Shown piece by piece: positions 1 to 5,511 of a stretch of 9,998 bases of DNA. The stretch comes from JBFGCT01 sp041581055. Its GTDB lineage: Bacteria > Actinomycetota > Acidimicrobiia > Acidimicrobiales > Ilumatobacteraceae. A program made the position numbers and the translations under genes. The notes below the pieces were generated by a model. That model was given only the letters and a program-made list of their open reading frames with translations, ran no database searches and was not told the DNA's origin. The stretch's first letter is position 1. Every line of letters starts with the position of its first letter. The stretch covers positions 1 through 9,998 of the forward strand of contig JBFGCT010000153.1 of NCBI GenBank assembly GCA_041581055.1. The letters run 5' to 3'.

Positions 1-1
1 C

Positions 2-931
2 CTCTACGGGCCGCCGGGCTGCGGCAAGACGCTCATCGCCAAGGCCGTCGCCAACAGCCTGGCCAAGAAGGTCGCCGAGACGGTGGGGGAGGGCAAGGGG
101 CGCAGCTACTTCATCAAGATCAAGGGCCCGGAGCTGCTCAACAAGTACGTCGGTGAGACCGAGCGCCAGATCCGCCTCGTGTTCCAGCGGGCGCGCGAAA
201 AAAGCGAGGAAGGCTGGCCGGTCATCGTGTTCTTCGACGAGATGGACTCGATGTTCCGCATCCGGGGTTCGGGCATCAGCTCCGACATGGAGTCGACCAT
301 CGTGCCGCAGCTGCTCGCCGAGATCGACGGTGTCGAGGGGCTGCGCAACGTCATCGTGATCGGCGCGACCAACCGAGAAGACCTGATCGACCCGGCGATT
401 CTCCGGCCGGGCCGGCTCGACGTCAAGATCAAGATCGAACGGCCCAACGAGGCCGCCGCGACGTCGGTGTTCAGCCAGTACCTCAACGACGAGATCCCGA
501 TCTCCGCGGCCGAGTCCGTGCCCGAGATGATCGAGAAGACCGTCGCCGAGATGTACCGCGACGACGAGTCGAACCGCTTCCTCGAGGTCACCTACCAGAA
601 CGGCGACAAGGAGATCCTCTACTACAAGGACTTCGCGTCGGGGGCGATGATCGAGAACATCGTGCGCCGGGCCAAGAAGCTGGCGATCAAGCGGGTGATC
701 GGCGGGGGAGAGCGCGGCGTGTGCACACGAGACCTGCTCGACTCGATCAAGCAGGAGTACAAGGAGCACGAGGATCTGCCGAACACGACCAACCCCGACG
801 ACTGGGCGAAGATCTCGGGCAAGAAGGGCGAGCGGATCGTCTTCATCCGCACGCTGGTCTCGGAGGCGGAGAAGGACGACGTCACCGGCGGCCGGGCGAT
901 CGAACGGGTGCAGACCGGCCAGTACCTGTGA
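2..931 (+). CDS. arc: Proteasome-associated AAA+ ATPase ARC/Mpa, C-terminal part (5' end outside window)
   Basis: Hexameric AAA+ unfoldase that binds Pup on tagged proteins, unfolds them with ATP and feeds them into the 20S core. The reading frame is open from the left edge, so the true start and the N-terminal coiled-coil and OB domains are missing. Visible motifs are Walker A GPPGCGKT (about 8-31), the pore-loop KYVG (143-154), Walker B VFFDE (227-241), a sensor-1 GATN (Asn codon 371-373) and an arginine-finger region RPGRLD (about 404-421). The C-terminal small domain follows. The protein ends in GQYL, the penultimate-tyrosine tail by which Mpa docks into pockets of the PrcA ring. From memory the sequence is very close to mycobacterial Mpa. 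The next gene starts 62 bp downstream on the same strand. The identification is very secure; only the start is unknown. Confidence 0.97.
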   Translation, partial: LYGPPGCGKTLIAKAVANSLAKKVAETVGEGKGRSYFIKIKGPELLNKYVGETERQIRLVFQRAREKSEEGWPVIVFFDEMDSMFRIRGSGISSDMESTIVPQLLAEIDGVEGLRNVIVIGATNREDLIDPAILRPGRLDVKIKIERPNEAAATSVFSQYLNDEIPISAAESVPEMIEKTVAEMYRDDESNRFLEVTYQNGDKEILYYKDFASGAMIENIVRRAKKLAIKRVIGGGERGVCTRDLLDSIKQEYKEHEDLPNTTNPDDWAKISGKKGERIVFIRTLVSEAEKDDVTGGRAIERVQTGQYL

Positions 932-939
932 CGCCGCCT

Positions 940-969
940 CGCGACGAGCCCGGTCGATGGGGCGTCGCG
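940..969 (+). terminator. Possible hairpin terminator or attenuator after arc
   Basis: A perfect 7-bp inverted repeat, CGCGACG (940-946) and CGTCGCG (963-969), lies 8 bases after the arc stop codon. Three further C-G pairs can form inside it (949-951 with 960-962), leaving a two-base bulge and an eight-base loop. There is no T tract, as is common in high-GC actinobacteria. It sits just before the start signal of the next gene. GC-rich DNA forms such hairpins by chance, so this is only a candidate. Confidence 0.35.
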
Positions 970-981
970 CGCGTCGGCCGG

Positions 982-987
982 TAGCGT
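982..987 (+). promoter_or_regulatory. Candidate -10 hexamer (TAGCGT) for a leaderless transcript
   Basis: TAGCGT fits the actinobacterial TANNNT -10 pattern and ends six bases before the ATG at 994, so transcription would begin at or next to the start codon. There is no good Shine-Dalgarno sequence before this ATG, which fits leaderless expression. No convincing -35 box is visible. Confidence 0.45.
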
Positions 988-993
988 CGCCGC

Positions 994-2208
994 ATGTCTG
1001 AGCCCGCCCATGACCTCGTCGTCTTCGGCGCCACCAGCTTCGTCGGCCAGATCCTGTGCCGGCACATCGTGGCGGAGCATGGCGCCGGCGGCGACCTCGA
1101 CTGGGCGATCGCCGGCCGCAACCCGGACAAGCTGGCCACGGTCGCCGAGGAGACCGGGGCCGACGTCGACCGGATCGTCGCCGACGCGTCCGACGCCGAC
1201 GCGCTCGCCGAGCTCGCCGCCTCGACCCGGCTCGTCGTCTCCACCGTCGGGCCGTACGCGCTGTACGGCTCGGAGTTGGTCGACGCCGTGGTCGAAGCCG
1301 GCGCCGACTATTGCGACCTGACCGGTGAGCCGCACTGGATGCAGCGGATGATCGATCGCCACCACGACCGGGCCGTCGGGACCGGGGCGCGCGTCGTGCA
1401 CGCCTGCGGCTTCGACTCGGTGCCGTCCGATCTCGGGGTGTGGTTCCTGCAGCGCGAGGCAGAGCGGCGGTTCGGGGCGCCGTGTGCCTCGGTCCGGATG
1501 GGGGTCAAGGCGGCACGGGGCGGGGCGAGCGGCGGCACGGTCGCCAGCATGATGAACCTGATGGACGAGGCGTCGACCGACGCCGAGGTGCGGGCGACGC
1601 TCGCCAACCCGTACGCGTTGGCGCCGGCGGGGGACCGTGCGGGCGTCGACCAGCCGTCGGTCACCTGGCCCGAGTACGACGACGGCCTCGCGAGCTGGCA
1701 GGCGCCGTTCGTGATGGCCGCCACCAACACGCGCGTGGTGTTCCGCACGCACGCCCTGCTCGGTCACCCATGGGGCGACGACTTCACGTACGGCGAATCG
1801 ATGCTCACGGGCGACGGCCCATCCGGTCGGGCCAAGGCGGCCGCCCTGGCCGGCGCGATGGGCGGCGCGATGGGCGCGGCCGCGCTCGGTCCCGTCCGCT
1901 CCCTGGCGCGCAAGCTGCTCCCCGGGCCGGGCGAGGGGCCAAGCCCGGAGAAACAGCGTGCCGGGTTCTACGATCTGCGGTTCCACGGGCGGACGGCCGG
2001 CGGGGACGAGATCGCGGTGAAGGTCACCGGCGACCAGGATCCCGGCTACGGCTCGACGGCGAAGATCCTCGGCGAGTCGGCGGTCTGCCTGCTCGGGCGC
2101 GACCGGGGCGAGGTCGGCGGCGGCTTCTGGACGCCGGCGACGGCGATGGGCGACGCGCTGGTCGAGCGGCTCGGCGACCGCGCCGGCCTGACCTTCGAGG
2201 TGCTCTGA
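994..2208 (+). CDS. Saccharopine dehydrogenase-like NAD(P)-binding oxidoreductase (trans-acting enoyl reductase family)
   Basis: A 404-residue protein with an N-terminal Rossmann fold: the dinucleotide-binding loop GATSFVG is at residues 12-18 and GRNPDKL at 41-47. Other family marks are STVGPYALYG (83-92), CDLTGEPHW (107-115) and CGFDSVPSDLG (138-148). Near the C-terminus are an Ala/Gly-rich hydrophobic stretch (about 282-300), then LLPGPGEGPS and a final GGGFWTPATAMG. This pattern matches the saccharopine-dehydrogenase-like family of actinobacteria and eukaryotes (Rv2449c, Rv2953, SCCPDH) and the length is usual. True lysine metabolism is unlikely. Rv2953 reduces a lipid precursor, but the substrate here cannot be read from the sequence. 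It lies between arc and dop on the same strand. Start ATG 994 is placed by the Rossmann N-terminus and the TAGCGT hexamer. Confidence 0.88.
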   Translation: MSEPAHDLVVFGATSFVGQILCRHIVAEHGAGGDLDWAIAGRNPDKLATVAEETGADVDRIVADASDADALAELAASTRLVVSTVGPYALYGSELVDAVVEAGADYCDLTGEPHWMQRMIDRHHDRAVGTGARVVHACGFDSVPSDLGVWFLQREAERRFGAPCASVRMGVKAARGGASGGTVASMMNLMDEASTDAEVRATLANPYALAPAGDRAGVDQPSVTWPEYDDGLASWQAPFVMAATNTRVVFRTHALLGHPWGDDFTYGESMLTGDGPSGRAKAAALAGAMGGAMGAAALGPVRSLARKLLPGPGEGPSPEKQRAGFYDLRFHGRTAGGDEIAVKVTGDQDPGYGSTAKILGESAVCLLGRDRGEVGGGFWTPATAMGDALVERLGDRAGLTFEVL

Positions 2209-2261
2209 GGCGGCCGGCGGGCGGCACGTCGCTTGAACGCCCGGAGGGGTCGGGGCTCCGA

Positions 2262-2267
2262 TAGGTT
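2262..2267 (+). promoter_or_regulatory. Candidate -10 hexamer (TAGGTT) for leaderless dop
   Basis: TAGGTT (TANNNT type) ends six bases before the dop ATG at 2274, the same geometry as at 982-987, and the same hexamer stands before pafA. A TTGAAC at 2233-2238 is too far away (23-base spacer) to be a normal -35 box. A short inverted repeat CGGAG/CTCCG (2242-2246 and 2256-2260) lies directly upstream; it might be an operator or chance. No Shine-Dalgarno sequence sits at the right distance from the ATG. Confidence 0.5.
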
Positions 2268-2273
2268 TCGGGC

Positions 2274-3767
2274 ATGGCGTTGCCAAAGGTCTGCGGAATC
2301 GAGACCGAGTACGGCATCGTCGTGCGCGGCGCCGAGAACAACCCGGTCTCCGCCTCATCGATGTTGATCAACGCGTACGTCGCGGCGACGGCGCGGACGC
2401 GGGCCCGGGTGGGCTGGGACTTCGAGGACGAACACCCCGCCAACGACGCCCGAGGATTCTCCCTCGACGACTCGCTGGCCCCCGAGATCGAGACCACGCT
2501 CGTCAACGCCGTCCTGACCAACGGGGCGCGGTACTACGTCGACCACGCCCACCCGGAGATCTCGACCCCCGAGGTGACGACCGCGCGCGAGGCGGTGATC
2601 TGGGATCGGGCCGCCGAGGAGATCGTGATCGCCTCGATGGAACACGCCCGCCCGCTGCTCGACGGCGACGCCGAGATCATCGTCCACAAGAACAACTCCG
2701 ACGGCAAGGGCAACAGCTACGGCTGTCACGAGAACTACCTGCTCGCCCGCGAGCTGCCGTTCGGCCGGCTGACGACGCAGATCACGCCGCACTTCGTCAC
2801 CAGGCAGGTCTTCTGCGGGGCGGGCAAGGTCGGGTGCGAGCTGCCCGGCCGCCCGAACGACGAGATCCCGTACCAGCTCAGCCAGCGGGCGGACTTCTTC
2901 GAGGAGGAGATCGGCCTCGAGACGACGCTCAAGCGGCCGATCGTCAACACCCGCGACGAGCCGCACGCCGATCCCCAGAAGTACCGCCGACTGCACGTCA
3001 TCGTCGGCGACGCGAACATGAGCGAGGTCGCCACGTACCTCAAGGTCGGCACGACGGCGATCGTGCTGGCGATGATCGAAGACGACGAGCTCGGCGACGA
3101 GTGGGCGCTCGACAACCCGGTCGCCGCGATCCGCCAGGTCAGCCACGACCCGACGCTGCGCCAGACCGTCACGCTGCAAGACGGCAGCAATGCGACCGCA
3201 CTCGAAGTGCAGTGGGGCCTCCTCGAGCGGGCCCGCAAGTACGAGCGGACGTTCGGCCTCGAGTGCGTCGGCGAGGCGGTCGGTCCCGATGTGCTCCACC
3301 GTTGGGAGCAGGTGCTCACCGGGCTCGAGGCCGACTCCAACTCGATGGCGCACTGGGTCGACTGGGTCGCCAAGCGGCGGCTCGTCGACGGGTACGCCAC
3401 CCGCCACGACGTGGCGCCCGGCGCCGCCCGGCTGAAGGCGATCGATCTGCAGTACCACGACCTCCGGCCCGGCCGGTCCCTTGCCAAACGGGCGGGGCTC
3501 GACACGGTCGTCACCGCCGACGAGGTCGCCGCCGCGGTCAACCAACCGCCCACCACCACCCGCGCCTATTTCCGCGGTCGGTGCCTCGAGAAGTACCCCG
3601 GCGAGATCGTGGCGGCGAACTGGGACTCGCTGGTGTTCGACATCGGCCGGGATCCGCTCCGGCGGGTCCCGATGATGGAACCGCTGCGCGGGACCGCCGA
3701 CCACGTTGCTACCTTGATCGACGAGAGCGAGACGGCCGGGGAACTCCTCGACCGTCTGGGACAGTAG
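2274..3767 (+). CDS. dop: Depupylase / Pup deamidase Dop
   Basis: Dop hydrolyses the side-chain amide of Pup's C-terminal Gln to make ligation-competent Glu, and cleaves the isopeptide bond of pupylated proteins. The 497-residue protein has the carboxylate-amine-ligase (glutamine synthetase-like) fold shared with PafA. The opening has GIETEYG with metal-binding Glu10 and Glu12. YYVDHAHPE carries Asp90, aligned with the catalytic Asp of Dop, and KNNSDGKGNSYGCHENYL and RDEPHAD...YRRLHVIVGD follow. The stretch between about residues 41 and 78 is the Dop-loop, absent from PafA, which separates Dop from its paralogue. The C-terminal domain contains NQPPTTTRAYFRGRC. Pup begins 27 bp downstream, so co-transcription is likely. 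Start ATG 2274 gives the family-typical N-terminus. Confidence 0.96.
   Translation: MALPKVCGIETEYGIVVRGAENNPVSASSMLINAYVAATARTRARVGWDFEDEHPANDARGFSLDDSLAPEIETTLVNAVLTNGARYYVDHAHPEISTPEVTTAREAVIWDRAAEEIVIASMEHARPLLDGDAEIIVHKNNSDGKGNSYGCHENYLLARELPFGRLTTQITPHFVTRQVFCGAGKVGCELPGRPNDEIPYQLSQRADFFEEEIGLETTLKRPIVNTRDEPHADPQKYRRLHVIVGDANMSEVATYLKVGTTAIVLAMIEDDELGDEWALDNPVAAIRQVSHDPTLRQTVTLQDGSNATALEVQWGLLERARKYERTFGLECVGEAVGPDVLHRWEQVLTGLEADSNSMAHWVDWVAKRRLVDGYATRHDVAPGAARLKAIDLQYHDLRPGRSLAKRAGLDTVVTADEVAAAVNQPPTTTRAYFRGRCLEKYPGEIVAANWDSLVFDIGRDPLRRVPMMEPLRGTADHVATLIDESETAGELLDRLGQ
2934..3026 (+). repeat. Paralogous 93-bp segment shared by dop and pafA (dop copy)
   Basis: This stretch encodes RPIVNTRDEPHAD through NMSE in Dop and aligns without gaps to 9774-9866 in pafA. 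By hand count 81 of 93 bases match (87%). It reflects the common ancestry of Dop and PafA and strong constraint on the nucleotide/Mg-binding core. It is not a mobile repeat. Confidence 0.7.
3707..3715 (+). promoter_or_regulatory. Candidate extended -10 promoter for pup-prcB-prcA inside the end of dop
   Basis: TGCTACCTT matches an extended -10 (TGN followed by TANNNT). It lies in the last 60 bases of dop and would start transcription near 3722, about 73 bases before pup. The codons here (GTT GCT ACC TTG) use more A/T than the usual dop choices, as expected if a DNA-level signal is kept. There is no -35 box. Weak evidence. Confidence 0.28.
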
Positions 3768-3780
3768 AACCCGAACGATC

Positions 3781-3784
3781 GGAG
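3781..3784 (+). promoter_or_regulatory. Ribosome binding site of pup (GGAG)
   Basis: GGAG ends ten bases before the ATG at 3795. It is the only Shine-Dalgarno-like sequence in the 27-bp dop-pup gap and supports this start for Pup. The spacing is slightly long. Confidence 0.5.
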
Positions 3785-3794
3785 CCTCACCCCC

Positions 3795-3992
3795 ATGGCA
3801 GAGCGGACACAGAAACCGAAGCAGACACCCGAGCGTGCGCCAGAGCAGGTCGAGGAGGCCGCGCCGGCGGTGACCGAGGCCGGCGACAAGCTCAAGGCCG
3901 AACTCGACGACCTGCTCGACGAGATCGACGAGGTGCTCGAGACCAACGCCGAGGACTTCGTGAAGTCGTACGTGCAAAAAGGTGGTCAGTAG
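3795..3992 (+). CDS. pup: Prokaryotic ubiquitin-like protein Pup
   Basis: A 65-residue small modifier, close to the 64 residues of mycobacterial Pup. It ends in SYVQKGGQ. The C-terminal Gln means it is made in the Gln form and must be deamidated by Dop before PafA can attach it to lysines through the Glu side chain. Residues 1-20 are polar, rich in Gln, Pro and charge, and probably disordered; this part enters the ATPase pore. Residues about 28-54 (with DDLLDEIDEVLE at 38-49) are the conserved segment that folds into a helix on the Mpa coiled coil. Lysines are at 7, 9, 32, 34, 57 and 62. The gene sits 27 bp after dop and 3 bp before prcB. Its early codons (GCA, ACA, AAA, ACA) are unusually A-rich for this DNA, which would keep the start region unstructured. 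Confidence 0.97.
   Translation: MAERTQKPKQTPERAPEQVEEAAPAVTEAGDKLKAELDDLLDEIDEVLETNAEDFVKSYVQKGGQ
3976..3985 (+). promoter_or_regulatory. prcB ribosome binding site embedded in the last codons of pup
   Basis: AAAAAGGTGG lies within codons CAA-AAA-GGT-GGT of Pup residues Gln61 to Gly64. The GGTGG core ends ten bases before GTG 3996 and sixteen before ATG 4002, which favours the GTG as the start of prcB. These codons are A/T-richer than synonymous choices elsewhere in the window. Confidence 0.55.
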
Positions 3993-3995
3993 TCA

Positions 3996-4802
3996 GTGGC
4001 GATGCCATTCTTCGCGCCGGGTGACGATCCCGGGGCGAACTTTCCCGAACTGCTTCGGCGACTCGGTCTCGTGGCAGGGCCGTCGATCCCGGTCGGGGCC
4101 GACACATCCCATGCCCTGCGCCAGCTCGCGGTCCCGCACGCCACCACCTGTGTCGCCGTGCGGTACGACGGGGGCGTGGTCATGGCCGGCGACCGCCGGG
4201 CGACGGCGGGCAATCTCATCTCGCACCGCGCCATGGAGAAGGTGGTCGAGGCCGACAGCCACAGCGGCGTGGCGATCGCCGGGACCGCCGGTCCGGCGAT
4301 GGAGATGATCAGGCTCTTCCAACTCCAACTGGAGCACTACGAAAAGGTCGAGGGCACGCCGCTGAGCCTGGAGGGCAAGGCCAACCAGCTCTCGATGATG
4401 GTCAGGGGCAATCTGCCGGCGGCGCTGCAGGGGATGGTCGTCGTGCCGATCTTCGCCGGCTACGACCTGCGCCGCGAGATCGGCCGCCTCTGGGCCTACG
4501 ACGCGACCGGCGGCCGGTACGAGGAGCGCGACCACGTCGCCACCGGCTCGGGCAGCCTGCACGCCGAGACGGTGATCAAGGTCCGCTTCCGCCCGGACAT
4601 GACGCGCGACGACGCGATCGATTTGGCGGCGACGTCGCTGTGGGAGGCGGCCGACGCCGACTCGGCGACCGGCGGGCCCGACGCGCTGCGCGGCATCTAC
4701 CCCGTGATCGCGGCGATCGACGCCGCCGGGTGGGTCCGCATCGCCGACGACGACCTGGCCCGCCGCTATGAGGCGATCGTGGCGGAGGTGAGCGCGCGAT
4801 GA
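3996..4802 (+). CDS. prcB: 20S proteasome beta subunit PrcB (catalytic)
   Basis: Catalytic beta subunit of the 20S core, made as an inactive precursor that cleaves its own propeptide. The 268-residue product has a propeptide of about 49 residues. The mature chain (219 residues) starts at Thr50 (codon 4143-4145), read as Thr1 of TTCVAV. Catalytic Asp17 (GDRR) and Lys33 fall exactly at their expected mature positions. Later family marks are GIAGTA-like AIAGTAG, LEHYEKVEG, MVRGNLPAALQG, ATGSGSL and DADSATGGPD. The inferred S1-pocket residues (Ala20, Met31, Val35, Ile45, Ala49, Met53) are hydrophobic, suggesting chymotrypsin-like preference. The residue before Thr1 is Ala, whereas Gly is usual. 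GTG 3996 is chosen for its Shine-Dalgarno spacing; ATG 4002 is the alternative. Its end overlaps prcA by 4 bp. Confidence 0.97.
   Translation: MAMPFFAPGDDPGANFPELLRRLGLVAGPSIPVGADTSHALRQLAVPHATTCVAVRYDGGVVMAGDRRATAGNLISHRAMEKVVEADSHSGVAIAGTAGPAMEMIRLFQLQLEHYEKVEGTPLSLEGKANQLSMMVRGNLPAALQGMVVVPIFAGYDLRREIGRLWAYDATGGRYEERDHVATGSGSLHAETVIKVRFRPDMTRDDAIDLAATSLWEAADADSATGGPDALRGIYPVIAAIDAAGWVRIADDDLARRYEAIVAEVSAR
4784..4790 (+). promoter_or_regulatory. Strong ribosome binding site of prcA (GGAGGTG)
   Basis: GGAGGTG lies inside the end of prcB, eight bases before the prcA ATG at 4799, which overlaps the prcB stop codon as ATGA. It is the best Shine-Dalgarno match in the window and fixes the start. 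Together with the overlap it indicates coupled translation, suiting equal output of the alpha and beta rings. Confidence 0.75.
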
Positions 4803-5476
4803 CCATGCCCTTCTACGTCGCCCCCGAGCAGATGATGAAGGACCGCGCCGACTACGCGCGGAAGGGGATCGCCCGGGGCCGGGCGCTTGTCGCGTTGCGC
4901 GACATCGACGGCATCGTCATCGTCGCCGAGAACGCGTCGGAGACGTTGCGCAAGGTGAGCGAGATCTACGACCGGATCGCGTTCGCCGGCGTCGGCAAGT
5001 ACAACGAGTTCGACCAACTCCGCGTGGCGGGCGTGCGCGCCGCCGACCTCAAGGGCTTCCAGTACTCCCGTGACGACGTCGACGCCCGCAGCCTCGCCAA
5101 CAGCTACGCCCAGATGCTCGGAACGATCTTCACCCATGAGATGAAGCCGATGGAGGTCGAGATCCTCGTCGCCGAGGTCGGCCACGACGCGGGCGGCGAT
5201 CAGATGTTCCACATCCTCTACGACGGGACCGTCGTCGACGAGCGGGACTACGCGGCGATCGGCGGCGACGCGGAGAGCATCCGCGACCGGCTGGCCGCCT
5301 CCTGGGCCGAGGGGCTCGAGCGCGACGCGGCGATCGCCACCGGCGTCGCCGCGCTCGCCGGGCCCGAGCGCACGATCCCGGCCGACGACCTCGAGGTCGC
5401 CGCGCTCTCGCGCGCCAACGGCCGTCGCTGCTTCCGGCGCGTCGACCACGACGGCGTCGTCGCCGCGCTGGGCTGA
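4799..5476 (+). CDS. prcA: 20S proteasome alpha subunit PrcA
   Basis: Forms the outer seven-membered rings of the 20S core. These gate substrate entry and offer pockets for the C-terminal tail of ARC/Mpa. The 225-residue protein opens MTMPFYVAPEQ, matching the gating N-terminus of actinobacterial alpha subunits, followed by RADYARKGIARGRALVAL (helix H0 region). Further conserved blocks are SEIYDRIAFAGVGKYNEF (about 59-76), SLANSYAQMLGTIFT (99-113) and VEILVAEVGHD (near 120-130). No catalytic Thr is present, as expected. It ends soon after RCFRRVDHDGVVAALG and so lacks the long acidic tail of the roughly 248-residue mycobacterial protein. It is the last gene of the dop-pup-prcB-prcA group and faces a convergent gene 35 bp away. 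Confidence 0.96.
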   Translation: MTMPFYVAPEQMMKDRADYARKGIARGRALVALRDIDGIVIVAENASETLRKVSEIYDRIAFAGVGKYNEFDQLRVAGVRAADLKGFQYSRDDVDARSLANSYAQMLGTIFTHEMKPMEVEILVAEVGHDAGGDQMFHILYDGTVVDERDYAAIGGDAESIRDRLAASWAEGLERDAAIATGVAALAGPERTIPADDLEVAALSRANGRRCFRRVDHDGVVAALG

Positions 5477-5479
5477 CCG

Positions 5480-5510
5480 GCGCGAGACCGACCGCCGGGT
5501 CGCGTCGCGC
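5480..5510. terminator. Possible bidirectional terminator between convergent prcA and 5-oxoprolinase genes
   Basis: In the 35-bp gap between two convergent stop codons, GCGCGA (5480-5485) pairs with TCGCGC (5505-5510) and GACC (5486-5489) with GGTC (5498-5501). This gives a ten-pair hairpin with a three-base bulge and an eight-base loop. Position fits a shared terminator. No T tract follows on either strand, so the call rests on geometry and location only. Confidence 0.4.
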
Positions 5511-5511
5511 G

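Noticed and set aside
198..203. Run of six A in arc as a possible frameshift site
   Set aside because: The reading frame codes an uninterrupted ARC/Mpa sequence on both sides, and the following AGC codon does not fit a canonical slippery heptamer.
1855..1878. Tandem 12-base near-repeat (GCGATGGGCGGC type) in the oxidoreductase gene
   Set aside because: Only two copies exist, in frame, within an Ala/Gly-rich segment typical of the family; no sign of a variable repeat.
622..2358. Long minus-strand open frame (578 codons) opposite arc and the oxidoreductase gene
   Set aside because: Its translation is Arg/Ala/Pro/Gly-rich and repetitive with no family motif. It is the usual antisense shadow in G+C-rich DNA, and the plus-strand genes here are securely identified.
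2355..3977. Long minus-strand open frame (540 codons) opposite dop and pup
   Set aside because: It lies wholly opposite two recognised genes and its product has low-complexity Val/Arg/Leu/Asp composition without motifs.
3996..4022. Similarity of the PrcB and PrcA N-termini (M-x-MPF-aromatic) as a sign of exchange or shared signal
   Set aside because: Other actinobacterial PrcB propeptides have a comparable aromatic-Pro-Gly segment there, and the alpha N-terminus is conserved for its own reasons; the likeness is short and probably coincidental.
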